The notes under the pieces: generated by a model
Told to the model about the DNA's origin: nothing
What the model saw: only the letters and a program-made list of their open reading frames with translations
Database searches by the model: none
Assembly: GCA_963651465.1 (NCBI GenBank)
Contig: CAVJPS010000012.1
Span: forward strand, 62,001 to 126,000
Direction: 5' to 3'
Source: SUG2458 sp963651465
GTDB taxonomy: Bacteria > Bacillota_I > Bacilli_A > RFN20 > CAG-826
Length of the DNA stretch: 64,000 nt
Made by a program: the position numbers and the translations under genes
Shown here: one piece after another, positions 35,613 through 45,239 of the stretch
Position numbering within the stretch: the first letter of the stretch is position 1
Layout of the letters: every line of letters starts with the position of its first letter

Positions 35613-36656
35613 CTAAGCTTCTTTTTCTTTACGTTGTTTACATTCATTAATGACTACATCAATTTCATCATTAGATTCACGTAATGCTGATTCAAGAATT
35701 TCTTTATTTGCTTCTTCTGGATTTGTTAAGTATTGTTGAATATTATATTCTTCATATAAGTATTTACGAGTTAAGATACCTATTCGTAATGTTAGTAAAG
35801 CATTAGCACTACCTTGAGCAATTCCGGCTGTAATTTCACCTAGAGCAGGAATAGACGATAATAGACCTTTGGTAAGTTTATTAATACCACCGACAACAAT
35901 ATCTTCTAAATGTAATGATTGAATTGTATATGCAATTAATGCATTACGTAATACTTTCCACATAAGTTTTCCAAGTTGAGCGTATGAAGGATGATAACCA
36001 CAACGAACAACTATTTGCATAATCATACGGATATTAACAAGAATAACTGTTAAACTATCGAACTTACTATTTTGAGAAATAGCAGTAGCTAATAAGACTT
36101 CAGTAGATTTAATACTAATTAAACGATTAATGTCTTTTAAGATTTCAGTATCGTAAACTTTCTTTAATGCTTCATTTAATTCTTTATGACTATGCATTGC
36201 TTTACGAATAGCTTCTTTAGATTCTTCTGAGACATTTTTATTAGTTTTAATAATATTAAGAGCTACTCTTTTTAATTTACGGTAATTAGTACGAGAGACA
36301 CGATGTTTTGATTTTTCACTATTAACATCTAATGTAAAACAAGGAGTTGCTAATGCAACAAATATTGGTCTAATTACTAGTAATAATATTAAGACAATTA
36401 CGAGAGCAAGAACTCCAAATGCAATGTAATACCAATAAATTGAAGAAGGTACTTCAGGATCATATTTACTATAAAAGAAATCAAAGATATCAATAACAGC
36501 ACCAACAACTAAAATAATTAATATAATTGATGCAATAATACCAATTAATTTCCATAAACGATGGGAAGCTTTATTAATTTGTTTAACTTCTTCATCACCA
36601 TTTTCTTTTTTAACAACCATTTGATTTTTTTCATCTTTTTTCTTTTTAAATAACAT
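35613..36656 (-). CDS. DUF697-like membrane protein
   Basis: A 347-residue protein with two N-terminal membrane helices (about 35-100) after a basic, lysine-rich start. The C-terminal half has DSLTVILVNIRMIMQIVVRCG followed by helices, resembling the DUF697 region found in YcjF-type and GTPase-associated membrane proteins. No GTPase motifs are present in this chain. It is monocistronic. Function unknown. Confidence 0.55.
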   Translation of the reverse strand: MLFKKKKDEKNQMVVKKENGDEEVKQINKASHRLWKLIGIIASIILIILVVGAVIDIFDFFYSKYDPEVPSSIYWYYIAFGVLALVIVLILLLVIRPIFVALATPCFTLDVNSEKSKHRVSRTNYRKLKRVALNIIKTNKNVSEESKEAIRKAMHSHKELNEALKKVYDTEILKDINRLISIKSTEVLLATAISQNSKFDSLTVILVNIRMIMQIVVRCGYHPSYAQLGKLMWKVLRNALIAYTIQSLHLEDIVVGGINKLTKGLLSSIPALGEITAGIAQGSANALLTLRIGILTRKYLYEEYNIQQYLTNPEEANKEILESALRESNDEIDVVINECKQRKEKEA

Positions 36657-36838
36657 AATATCACCTACTCAGTTCTATAGTACGATTATAATATAATTTA
36701 TAAATAAAAGAAACAAACACAATGTATAGAAACTTTATTAATCAATTATATTTGTAAATATTTTATAAATGTTTCTTTATTAAATTTGTTTATTTTAAAA
36801 AAAATCTAACTATAATTATAAATAGAGGAAAAAAGAAT

Positions 36839-38032
36839 ATGTGGGTAAAAAAAAGACATAAATTTTTTACTGGATTATTGAGACCTTTTTTTAGGTTACA
36901 TTTTCATCATAAATATAATTTAAAATCAACTTATCATAAAGAATTAAAAGGTCGTCAATTTCTTGTTATTGCAAATCATTCAACCACAATGGATCCATTT
37001 CTTGTTGGAGGTCTTTTTCCTTTTCCGCTTTATTACCTTGCAAGTAGTGATTTATTTATAAAACCATTAGTTGGAGGATTTATTAAACATTTAGTTAATC
37101 CAATTCCAATTAATAAATCAAGACAAGATATGAAACCTATTTTGAATGCAATACAAGTTGCACGTGAAGGTGGTTCAATATGTGTATTTCCCGAAGGTAA
37201 TAGAACTTATAGTGGAAAGCTTGGACATATGGATAAATCAATAACTAAGTTTATAAAATTTTTAAAATTAGATGTTGCTATTGTTAATATTGTTGGAGGA
37301 TACGGAACTGATCCTAGATGGTCTTATGATGGTAATATACGAAAAGGGCAAATGTCCATTGATATAAAAAAAATAGTTAAATATGATGAAGTAAAAAATA
37401 TAGATAATGAAGATTTATTTAAAATGATTAGAGATGAACTATCGTGTGATCCTATACCTTCAACTAATCATTACAGAAGTAAACGTTGTGCTGAAGGATT
37501 AGAAAGAATTTTATATAAATGTCCTAATTGTTTAAAATGGGAATCCATATTTACAAAAGGTCAACATGTTTATTGTAAATATTGTGATTTAGATGTTACT
37601 TATAACGATAATCTAACTTTTACATCCAATGGTGAATTATATAAACTAAATACAGTTTCCTCATGGTATGATTGGCAATTAAATGAGTTAGATAAAACAA
37701 ATTTAGAAAAAGATGAAACTATGTTTAGTGCAAAAGATGTTAATTTATTTACATGTCGAATTGGTAAAGGTCGTAAAAGAATTTTTAAAAAAGGTTATTT
37801 AGGTATATCTCAAGAAGAAATTGCTTTTAGAAACAAAAAAGATTCAATTGATATAAAAATAGATGACATTCAGGCGTTTACTTGTATGGGACGTAAAAAA
37901 TTTAATTTTTATATCGATGATGTCATATATCAAGTAAAAGGAAAGAAAGACTTAGCTACTTTAAAATTTATGCATTATTTCTATTTAGCAAAACACAAAG
38001 GAGGAAAAGATAATGAATTCTGGGGAATTTAG
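36839..38032 (+). CDS. PlsC acyltransferase fused to a zinc ribbon
   Basis: A 397-residue protein. The N-terminal 220 residues are a PlsC acyltransferase with intact HX4D (NHSTTMDP, about residue 57) and FPEGNRT (about 120). The C-terminal part has a CPNC/CKYC zinc ribbon (about residues 226-249) and then a beta-rich stretch of about 130 residues without a known match (PH-like barrel possible). This domain addition is unusual for PlsC, which is about 240 residues. The end overlaps gltS by 20 bases, so the two are co-translated. Confidence 0.8.
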   Translation: MWVKKRHKFFTGLLRPFFRLHFHHKYNLKSTYHKELKGRQFLVIANHSTTMDPFLVGGLFPFPLYYLASSDLFIKPLVGGFIKHLVNPIPINKSRQDMKPILNAIQVAREGGSICVFPEGNRTYSGKLGHMDKSITKFIKFLKLDVAIVNIVGGYGTDPRWSYDGNIRKGQMSIDIKKIVKYDEVKNIDNEDLFKMIRDELSCDPIPSTNHYRSKRCAEGLERILYKCPNCLKWESIFTKGQHVYCKYCDLDVTYNDNLTFTSNGELYKLNTVSSWYDWQLNELDKTNLEKDETMFSAKDVNLFTCRIGKGRKRIFKKGYLGISQEEIAFRNKKDSIDIKIDDIQAFTCMGRKKFNFYIDDVIYQVKGKKDLATLKFMHYFYLAKHKGGKDNEFWGI

Positions 38033-39614
38033 AATGTTGACCGATAATGGTGGAGACTTATCTGGTCAATTATTATTTGCTAACAATGCTGCATGGCGTT
38101 TTATTGTAATGATGGGCGTATTGTGCTTAACATTACTAATAGCAAATATTTTACGTAAGAAAATTAAATTTATTAAAAATAGTTTATTACCAGTTTCTGT
38201 TATTGCAGGTATTTTAATTATTGTCTTAAAAGCTATTCAATATATTCCAGGTTTAAATAACTACTTTGATAATTTTATGAATTTGTTCTTTGAAAATACT
38301 GAAGAAATGAATTATATGGATTATATGAGTATTGTCACTTATCATTGTTTAGGATTAAGCTTTATTGCTATTGCTCTTAAGACAACTAATAAAAAAGAAA
38401 AAGATCGTAAGAAAGCATTAATTATTACAAAAACAGGTGCAATGGATGTTGCAACATATTTAATTCAAGCTATCGTCGGTCTTATAATTACTGGTCTAGT
38501 TGCTGTTATTGCAAAAGGTGATATTGTTGAAGCTGCGTCCGGTGTTTTATTACCAATGGGATATGGACAAGGCCCAGGTCAAGCATTAAACTTCGGTGCT
38601 CAATATGAATTCGCAAGTACTCAAAAAGGTGGTACATTTGATGGAACTAACTTTGGTTTATCAATTGCATCTATTGGATTTATTGTTGCATGTTTGTTCG
38701 GTGTTGTTTATCTTAATATTTTAAAGCGTAAAGGTAAGATTCAAATAAAACAAAAAGCTGATGTGGATTTTTCAAAATCATCTGATGTATTAGTAGAAGA
38801 ACCTGACTCAGTTGCACTTAATGAATCAATTGATCGTTTAACTATTCAAATTATATTAATCTTATTTGTTTATTTAGTAACTTATGGATTTATTTATGGT
38901 ACTACATATCTATGTAATAATTTCCTAGGTAATTTTGGTAATAATACTTTGACTCCTTTATTATGGGGATTTAACTTCTTATTTGGTACTATCTTTGCAA
39001 TTGTACTAAAAGTTGCATTAAAAGGATTAAGAAAGAAAAACGTTATGACAAAAGTTTACCCAAATAACTTCTTATTAAATCGTTTATCTGGTGTATTCTG
39101 TGACATTATGATTGTTAGTGCTATGGCTGCTATTGATTTAAAATCATTTGCTAATGTTTCATTTATTGTACCTCTTACTCTTGTATGTGTTGTTGGTGCA
39201 TTTGCGACATTCTACTATCTATTATGGATTAGTAAGAAAACATTTAAAGGATATGAATACGAAGGATTCTTCTCAATGTTTGGTATGTTAACTGGTACTG
39301 CTTCAACAGGTATGATTTTACTTCGTGAAGTAGATCCTAACTATGAAACTCCCGCTGCTAATAACTTAGTTATGCAAGCAGTTCCAGCAATTTTATTTGG
39401 TTTCCCATTATTACTTCTTGTTCCACTTGCGAAAAACTCATGGACAATGTGGTGGATTACTCTAGGAGCATCTGTTGTTATGTTTGTAGCATATAACTGC
39501 TTTATTATATTCTTTAAAGGTTTTAGAAAAAAAGATTATATTGAGGAAGAAAAAATTAGTGATGAAGTAGTTGAAGAAGAAATTGCAAATAATACAAATA
39601 ATGAAATTCAATAA
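38013..39614 (+). CDS. gltS: Sodium/glutamate symporter-like protein
   Basis: A 533-residue integral membrane protein with about eleven hydrophobic segments. It fits the GltS (ESS) family in overall layout. The GYGQGPGQAL segment (about residues 185-194) corresponds to the conserved glycine-rich re-entrant loop, and ASTGMILLREVDPN is in the second half. It would import glutamate with sodium; the substrate is inferred. It is longer than E. coli GltS (401), partly because of an acidic C-terminal tail. AAAGGAGG precedes the ATG inside the end of the PlsC gene. Confidence 0.65.
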   Translation: MNSGEFRMLTDNGGDLSGQLLFANNAAWRFIVMMGVLCLTLLIANILRKKIKFIKNSLLPVSVIAGILIIVLKAIQYIPGLNNYFDNFMNLFFENTEEMNYMDYMSIVTYHCLGLSFIAIALKTTNKKEKDRKKALIITKTGAMDVATYLIQAIVGLIITGLVAVIAKGDIVEAASGVLLPMGYGQGPGQALNFGAQYEFASTQKGGTFDGTNFGLSIASIGFIVACLFGVVYLNILKRKGKIQIKQKADVDFSKSSDVLVEEPDSVALNESIDRLTIQIILILFVYLVTYGFIYGTTYLCNNFLGNFGNNTLTPLLWGFNFLFGTIFAIVLKVALKGLRKKNVMTKVYPNNFLLNRLSGVFCDIMIVSAMAAIDLKSFANVSFIVPLTLVCVVGAFATFYYLLWISKKTFKGYEYEGFFSMFGMLTGTASTGMILLREVDPNYETPAANNLVMQAVPAILFGFPLLLLVPLAKNSWTMWWITLGASVVMFVAYNCFIIFFKGFRKKDYIEEEKISDEVVEEEIANNTNNEIQ

Positions 39615-39678
39615 TTATAAAAATTAAAAGCTATGAAATATATGTGAATATTAGTTACATATTACTTTATAGTTATAT

Positions 39679-39709
39679 GGTTTACCTTCTTGGTAAACCT
39701 TTTTCTTTT
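39679..39709 (+). terminator. Terminator of the PlsC-gltS operon
   Basis: Eight-base stem GGTTTACC / GGTAAACC, five-base loop, TTTTTCTTTT. Confidence 0.9.
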
Positions 39710-39754
39710 CTTTGAAAATATAAGGTTATAAAATAAAGATAGAGGGAAAGAAAT

Positions 39755-41113
39755 ATGGAAAAAATGAAATCCACAAAATTAGGTGGCAAAACCTGGACAG
39801 CTATTGTTATAATTGCTTTATTTGGACAAGTAGCATGGGCAATTGAAAACAATTTCTTTAATTTATTTATTCAAGATGTTTTTAATGCTTCATTTGTTCA
39901 AATTGCTATAATGGTTGCATCTAGTGCTATTGCTGCTACTTTAACAACATTATTAATAGGCGCTTTATCTGATAAAATTGGTAAACGAAAATTGTTTATT
40001 TGTATCGGTTATATCTTGTGGGGTATTACAATTATTGTGTTTGCAATAATGCAAAAATGGGCCGATCATTTAGGAATGTTACTTGGTGTATCTAGTGCGA
40101 CAGTAGGTGTAGCGTTAGTTATAATCTTTGATTGTATTATGACTTTCTTTGGAAGTTCAGCTAATGATGCATGCTTTAATGCATGGTTAACAGATATTAC
40201 TGATGAAACAAATAGAGGAAAAGCAGAAGGCGTTAATAGTGCAATGCCTTTACTTGCAATGCTTCTTGTATTTGGTGGAGCAATGCTAATTCCTAATAAT
40301 ACTGGATATACTCATAACTATAATGTAATATTCTTATCAATTGGTATTGCTGTTATAGTAATTGGCATAATATGCTTTTTCTTAATGAAAGATAGTCCTA
40401 AAGAAAAGACTAGTGATTCTTATTTTAAAAATATAATTTATGGATTTAGACCATCTGTTATTAAATCAAATAAGATTCTTTATTTAGTATTTGGCGGATT
40501 TGCAATATTTAGTATCGCTACACAAGTATATATGCCATATTATGTTATTTATCTAAGTAAAATAGTTGGTGAATCTTATGTATTAATTATGGCCCCTGCA
40601 ATTGTTGTTGCTGCTATAGTTACTGTTTTATATGGACGTGTTATTGATAAATACGGTTTTATTAAAGCATTTATTCCATCTTTTATTAGTTTTATAGTTG
40701 GTCTTATTTTATTAACTGTATCTAATCATACAGCTATTATCTTTATTGGTTCCTTATTTATGCTTATTGGTTTTTTAATTGGAAATGCTTGTTTTGGAAC
40801 AATGATGAGAAATTATATGCCGAAAGAAAAAGTAGGTTCATTCCAAGGAATTAAAATTACAGTTCAAGTTTTAATTCCTATGTTAATTGGGCCATTTATT
40901 GGCGCAGCTGTATGTAGTGGTGAATCTTATGGATTCGGTATTGTTGCAGATGGTTATACTCCTTCACCATTTATTTATTTAGTTGGAGCAGGAGTTGCAC
41001 TATTATTAATACCTATTCTTGTTTATATTAATCATTTATTAAAGAAAGAAACTAATAATGATGAAACTAGTAAAATTATTGAAAGTGAAGAGATAGATAA
41101 TGAATCTAAATAA
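39755..41113 (+). CDS. MFS transporter, probably for a glycoside
   Basis: A 452-residue protein with twelve hydrophobic segments. The loop 2-3 motif GALSDKIGKRKLF (about residues 69-81) is the MFS signature GxxxDxxGRR. It is followed with a 14-base overlap by a GH2 glycosidase gene, so the substrate is likely a beta-linked glycoside or disaccharide. It resembles sugar-cation symporters such as the GPH and SLC45 groups. GAGGGA precedes the ATG. The acidic C-terminal tail is cytoplasmic. Confidence 0.8.
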   Translation: MEKMKSTKLGGKTWTAIVIIALFGQVAWAIENNFFNLFIQDVFNASFVQIAIMVASSAIAATLTTLLIGALSDKIGKRKLFICIGYILWGITIIVFAIMQKWADHLGMLLGVSSATVGVALVIIFDCIMTFFGSSANDACFNAWLTDITDETNRGKAEGVNSAMPLLAMLLVFGGAMLIPNNTGYTHNYNVIFLSIGIAVIVIGIICFFLMKDSPKEKTSDSYFKNIIYGFRPSVIKSNKILYLVFGGFAIFSIATQVYMPYYVIYLSKIVGESYVLIMAPAIVVAAIVTVLYGRVIDKYGFIKAFIPSFISFIVGLILLTVSNHTAIIFIGSLFMLIGFLIGNACFGTMMRNYMPKEKVGSFQGIKITVQVLIPMLIGPFIGAAVCSGESYGFGIVADGYTPSPFIYLVGAGVALLLIPILVYINHLLKKETNNDETSKIIESEEIDNESK

Positions 41114-42818
41114 ATTTGTAAATTTAAAAACAGAATACGCTGATACTTTTGATAAAACAAAACCTTTACCTGAATATCCTCGTCCTAATTTAAGAAGAGA
41201 AAGTTATTTAAATCTTAATGGTGAATGGGACTATGTTATATGTAAAGATAATGGATTAAAGCCAACTAAATATGAAGGTAAGATCGTTGTGCCATATCCT
41301 CTTGAAAGTGAATTATCTGGAGTAAAAAGAACATTAAAACGAAATGAAGTTTTATATTATCATTTATCTTTTAATATTGAAAAAGAATTTATTAAAGATA
41401 TTGTATTTCTTAATATTGATGCTTGTGATCAATTAACAGAAGTATATTTTAATGACGTATTTGTGGGCTCTTCAAAAAACGGATATTTGCCAATAAAATG
41501 TGACGTTACTCCTTTTATTCACAGTGGAAAAAATGAAATTGTAGTAAAAGTAAAAGATAATTTATCCCATCGCTATCCATATGGAAAGCAACGTAAAAAT
41601 AGAGGTGGTATGTGGTATACACCTTGTAGTGGTATTTGGAAAACAGTATGGATGGAGTCAGTACCAGAAGATTATATTAAAAATATTGAAATTACTCCTT
41701 TAGATGTAATTAATGGTGTTCATATTCATTTAGACACTGATGCAGCAGTTAAACGTATAATGGTTTTTAATAATAAAGAAATGTTAAAAAAATATGAAAT
41801 AACTGAAAACGATATTGATATTACATTTGACCACCCAATGCTTTGGAGTGTTGACGCACCATTTTTATATGACTTGCATATTGAAACTGAAAATGATGAT
41901 GTCTATTCTTATTTTGCTTTAAGAAAAATTGAATTAATAAATGGTAAAATACACCTTAATGGGAAAGAAATATTTTGTAATGGAGTATTAGATCAAGGCT
42001 ATTTTCCTGACGGACTTTTTACTCCTGCATCCTATAAAGCATATGCTTACGATATTTTACACATGAAAAACCTAGGCTTTAATACATTACGTAAACATAT
42101 AAAAATTGAACCTTTATATTTTTATTATTTATGTGATTGCTATGGCATGTTAGTTTTCCAAGATATGGTTAATAATGGACATTATTCGTTTATGCACGAT
42201 ACTGCATTACCAACTGTTTTTAAAGGATTAAAGATTAAAGATAATATTTTACATAAAAAAGATAATAAAGTTTTTACAAATAGTATGATTGAAACAGTTA
42301 ATTATCTTAAATTTTTCCCATCTATTATTTTGTGGACAATCTACAATGAAGGCTGGGGACAATATAAAGCTGACGATATGCATAAATTACTTATGTTATA
42401 CGATAATACAAGGTTAATTGACGATACGTCCGGGTGGTTTTCACAAAAAGAAAATATGTTTAATAGTAAACATGTATATTTTAAGAAAGTTTCATTTGAT
42501 AACGAAAAAGACAACAAACCTATATTATTAAGTGAATTTGGTGGGTATTCTTATAGAATAAAAGATCATATTTTTAATCCACATAATGAATATGGATATA
42601 AAAAATATAAAGATCAAAAAGAATTTGAACAGGGAATTATTGACTTATATGAAAATGAAATAATACCTAATAAAGATAAAATGGTTGGATGTATTTATAC
42701 TCAATTAAGTGATGTAGAAGATGAAACCAATGGACTTGTAACTTATGATAGAAAAGTTATTAAAGTTGACATTAAACGTATTTCAGAATTAATGAAAAAA
42801 CTAAATTCCAATGAATAA
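41100..42818 (+). CDS. GH2 family beta-glycosidase
   Basis: A 572-residue glycoside hydrolase of family 2. The N-terminal sugar-binding jelly roll starts with YPRPNLRRESYLNLNGEWDY. The catalytic TIM barrel contains the acid/base Glu in TIYNEGWGQ (about residue 430) and the nucleophile Glu in LLSEFGGYS (about 480), and TLRKHIKIEP precedes them. It is short for GH2 beta-galactosidases (about 1000) and near beta-glucuronidases (about 600). There is no signal peptide, so it acts inside the cell on the sugar brought in by the MFS partner. The exact linkage cannot be read. Confidence 0.88.
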   Translation: MNLNKFVNLKTEYADTFDKTKPLPEYPRPNLRRESYLNLNGEWDYVICKDNGLKPTKYEGKIVVPYPLESELSGVKRTLKRNEVLYYHLSFNIEKEFIKDIVFLNIDACDQLTEVYFNDVFVGSSKNGYLPIKCDVTPFIHSGKNEIVVKVKDNLSHRYPYGKQRKNRGGMWYTPCSGIWKTVWMESVPEDYIKNIEITPLDVINGVHIHLDTDAAVKRIMVFNNKEMLKKYEITENDIDITFDHPMLWSVDAPFLYDLHIETENDDVYSYFALRKIELINGKIHLNGKEIFCNGVLDQGYFPDGLFTPASYKAYAYDILHMKNLGFNTLRKHIKIEPLYFYYLCDCYGMLVFQDMVNNGHYSFMHDTALPTVFKGLKIKDNILHKKDNKVFTNSMIETVNYLKFFPSIILWTIYNEGWGQYKADDMHKLLMLYDNTRLIDDTSGWFSQKENMFNSKHVYFKKVSFDNEKDNKPILLSEFGGYSYRIKDHIFNPHNEYGYKKYKDQKEFEQGIIDLYENEIIPNKDKMVGCIYTQLSDVEDETNGLVTYDRKVIKVDIKRISELMKKLNSNE

Positions 42819-42824
42819 AAAAAG

Positions 42825-42868
42825 AAACAACAAGAGAATTAAAATTAATATTACTCTTGTTGTTTTTA
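42825..42868 (+). terminator. Terminator of the MFS-GH2 operon
   Basis: Twelve-base stem AAACAACAAGAG / CTCTTGTTGTTT with a 17-base loop and T-run. Confidence 0.88.
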
Positions 42869-42912
42869 TATTTTATAATAATTGATATAATATGACACAA
42901 AGAGGTGCTAAT

Positions 42913-43905
42913 ATGTATTCGCTAATTGGTTTTGATCAAAACATTTTATTTATATTATTATTTGGAGTTGTTCTTGTTGTAGTAATTCTATTACTTAATA
43001 TGGTTATTAGTCCTGCTATGCAAGCTAATTACCTTGTTAATTATATGTTTAAAAGAACAGACGTAGAAGGTGCATATCAAGACGCAAGTGAACATTCATC
43101 CTGGAAGCAAAATATAGCTGTTATAAAGAAAGCTACTAAAGAAGTCGAAAAACTTGGATATCAAAAAGTTACAATTACTTCATTTGATAATTTGAAATTA
43201 GTTGGTTATGTTTTAAGTAAGAAAACACATGCAAAAGGAACAATAATTTTAGTTCACTCCTGTCGTTCATATGCATTACGCGAGTTTGCATGTTTAGCAT
43301 TAGAATATTATAAAGAAAATTATAATGTTTTAATTATTGACGGTCGTGCTCACAATCAAAGTGAAGGCGATTTTATGACTTATGGCGTTTATGAACATAA
43401 AGATTTATTAATGTGGATTGATTTTATAGATAATTATTTTGAAAAACAATATAACATTTATTTGCACGGAAGTGATATGGGAGCAATCGTAGTTTCAATG
43501 GTTGCTGATAAAGTTGATCCTTCAAAAGTAAAAGGATTAATACTTGAATCTCCATTTACTAATGGTAGATCGTTATTTTCTAAATTCGTTTTCCAAAATG
43601 GTAAGTTTAAAAATATTGCTCAAGTCTTAAAATTCACTTATCGTAAAGCTAAAAGAAAATATGGTATTAATTTAGATGATATTAATCCTGAAGACTGTCT
43701 TATAAATACAAGTATTCCGTCATTGTTTATAATTGGTTCTGCTGACCAATACGGAAATAATGATTGTGATGCTCTATACCAAGAATGTTCTTCCGAATAC
43801 AAAAAAATGCTTGTAATTAATGGTGCCACACACGGCGAATCTTATTATCGTGATAACAAAAAATATATGGAATATGTTAATGAATTATTGAAAGAAGGTA
43901 ATTAA
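42913..43905 (+). CDS. Membrane-anchored alpha/beta hydrolase
   Basis: A 330-residue protein with one N-terminal membrane helix (about residues 12-34) and an alpha/beta hydrolase domain outside or inside the membrane. The elbow that in relatives such as YqkD reads GxSxG is HGSDMGA here, which puts Asp (residue 188) at the nucleophile position. The other triad candidates are Asp in GSADQYG and His in GATHGESYY. Start at ATG 42913, preceded by AGAGGTG; the frame begins seven codons earlier. It is followed one base later by pepT, so the two are co-transcribed. Confidence 0.75.
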   Translation: MYSLIGFDQNILFILLFGVVLVVVILLLNMVISPAMQANYLVNYMFKRTDVEGAYQDASEHSSWKQNIAVIKKATKEVEKLGYQKVTITSFDNLKLVGYVLSKKTHAKGTIILVHSCRSYALREFACLALEYYKENYNVLIIDGRAHNQSEGDFMTYGVYEHKDLLMWIDFIDNYFEKQYNIYLHGSDMGAIVVSMVADKVDPSKVKGLILESPFTNGRSLFSKFVFQNGKFKNIAQVLKFTYRKAKRKYGINLDDINPEDCLINTSIPSLFIIGSADQYGNNDCDALYQECSSEYKKMLVINGATHGESYYRDNKKYMEYVNELLKEGN

Positions 43906-43906
43906 A

Positions 43907-45118
43907 ATGGATTTATTAGAAAAATTTTTAAAATATGTTTCATTTGATACACAAAGTGATGAAGTAAGTACTACATCACCTTCAACTTTAAAACAAAAAA
44001 AGTTAGCAGAATTTTTGACAAACGAACTTAAAGAACTTGGCGTTGATAATGCATTTATGACTGAATATGGATATGTATATGCATCTATTCCCGCAAATAT
44101 CGAAAGTGACAACGCATTAGGACTTATTGCTCATATGGATACATCACCAGATGCATCTGGTGCAAATATTAAACCTAGTATTGAAATATATAATGGTGGA
44201 GATTTATTAATTAATAAAGATTTAAAAATGTTTATTAGTGAAAAAGCATTACGTAATCATTTAGGACATCAAATAATTCATACAGATGGAACTACTTTAT
44301 TAGGTGCTGATGATAAAGCTGGTGTTGCTATTATTATGGAAGTAGTAGAAACATTAATGAAAAATAAAGATATAAAACATCCACTTATTAAAATAGCTTT
44401 TACCCCTGATGAAGAAGTAGGAAGAGGCACAGAACATTTTGATGTTGATTATTTTAAAAAGGATACAAAGAACTTATTAAGTTATACTTTAGACGGTGAT
44501 GAAATTAATATTATTGCATATGAAAACTTTAATGCTGCAAGTGCATCTGTAAAGGTTAATGGTGTTTCCATTCACCCTGGTAGTGCTAAAGGTGTTATGG
44601 TTAATTCTCAAATAGTTGCAATGGAATATTTTAATTTATTACCTCCAGCCCGTCCTGAGAATACCGAAAAATATGAAGGCTTTATTCATTTACACGGTAT
44701 TGAAGGTGATGTTACAACTACAAATATGTATTTCATTATTCGTAACCACGATGCTATTTTATTTGAAAAAGCTAAACTTGATATGATTAATGCTTGTGAA
44801 TCAATTAATAAAAAATATGGTGAAGGTACAATTGAAATATCAATTAAAGACTCATATCGTAATATGAAAGAAATTGTTATGGAACACCAAGATGCTATTG
44901 AATTACCAATTAAAGCTTTAGAAGAATGTGGACTAAAGCCATCTTCAGAACCTATTAGAGGTGGAACAGATGGTGCTACTTTATCATTTAAAGGAATAGT
45001 ATGTCCAAACCTTGGAACAGGTTGTGGTAATTTCCATGGACCATATGAATTTGCAGATTTTACTGATATGAAACGTATGGTTGAAGTAGTTTTAAAAATG
45101 ATTTATCTATTAAAATAG
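43907..45118 (+). CDS. pepT: Peptidase T (tripeptidase)
   Basis: A 403-residue M20 zinc peptidase that releases the N-terminal residue of tripeptides. The zinc ligands are in order: IAHMDTSPD, LLGADDKAG, the catalytic FTPDEEVGRGT and the later SYTLDGDE. A C-terminal GGTDGATLSFKG and GNFHGPYEF are intact. AAGAAGGT precedes the ATG, which comes one base after the hydrolase stop. It supports amino-acid scavenging together with metNIQ and gltS. Confidence 0.94.
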   Translation: MDLLEKFLKYVSFDTQSDEVSTTSPSTLKQKKLAEFLTNELKELGVDNAFMTEYGYVYASIPANIESDNALGLIAHMDTSPDASGANIKPSIEIYNGGDLLINKDLKMFISEKALRNHLGHQIIHTDGTTLLGADDKAGVAIIMEVVETLMKNKDIKHPLIKIAFTPDEEVGRGTEHFDVDYFKKDTKNLLSYTLDGDEINIIAYENFNAASASVKVNGVSIHPGSAKGVMVNSQIVAMEYFNLLPPARPENTEKYEGFIHLHGIEGDVTTTNMYFIIRNHDAILFEKAKLDMINACESINKKYGEGTIEISIKDSYRNMKEIVMEHQDAIELPIKALEECGLKPSSEPIRGGTDGATLSFKGIVCPNLGTGCGNFHGPYEFADFTDMKRMVEVVLKMIYLLK

Positions 45119-45158
45119 ATAGAAAAAAATTACAAAACTTTCAATTTATTTAATTATT

Positions 45159-45192
45159 AAAAGGGTGAAAATATTATATGTCGCCCTTTTTT
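45159..45192 (+). terminator. Terminator of the hydrolase-pepT operon
   Basis: AAAAGGG / CCCTTTT with a wide loop and a T-run. Confidence 0.75.
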
Positions 45193-45239
45193 ATTGTTTT
45201 ATATGAACTGATTCATTAAAATAAAAGCAGGGTGATAAT

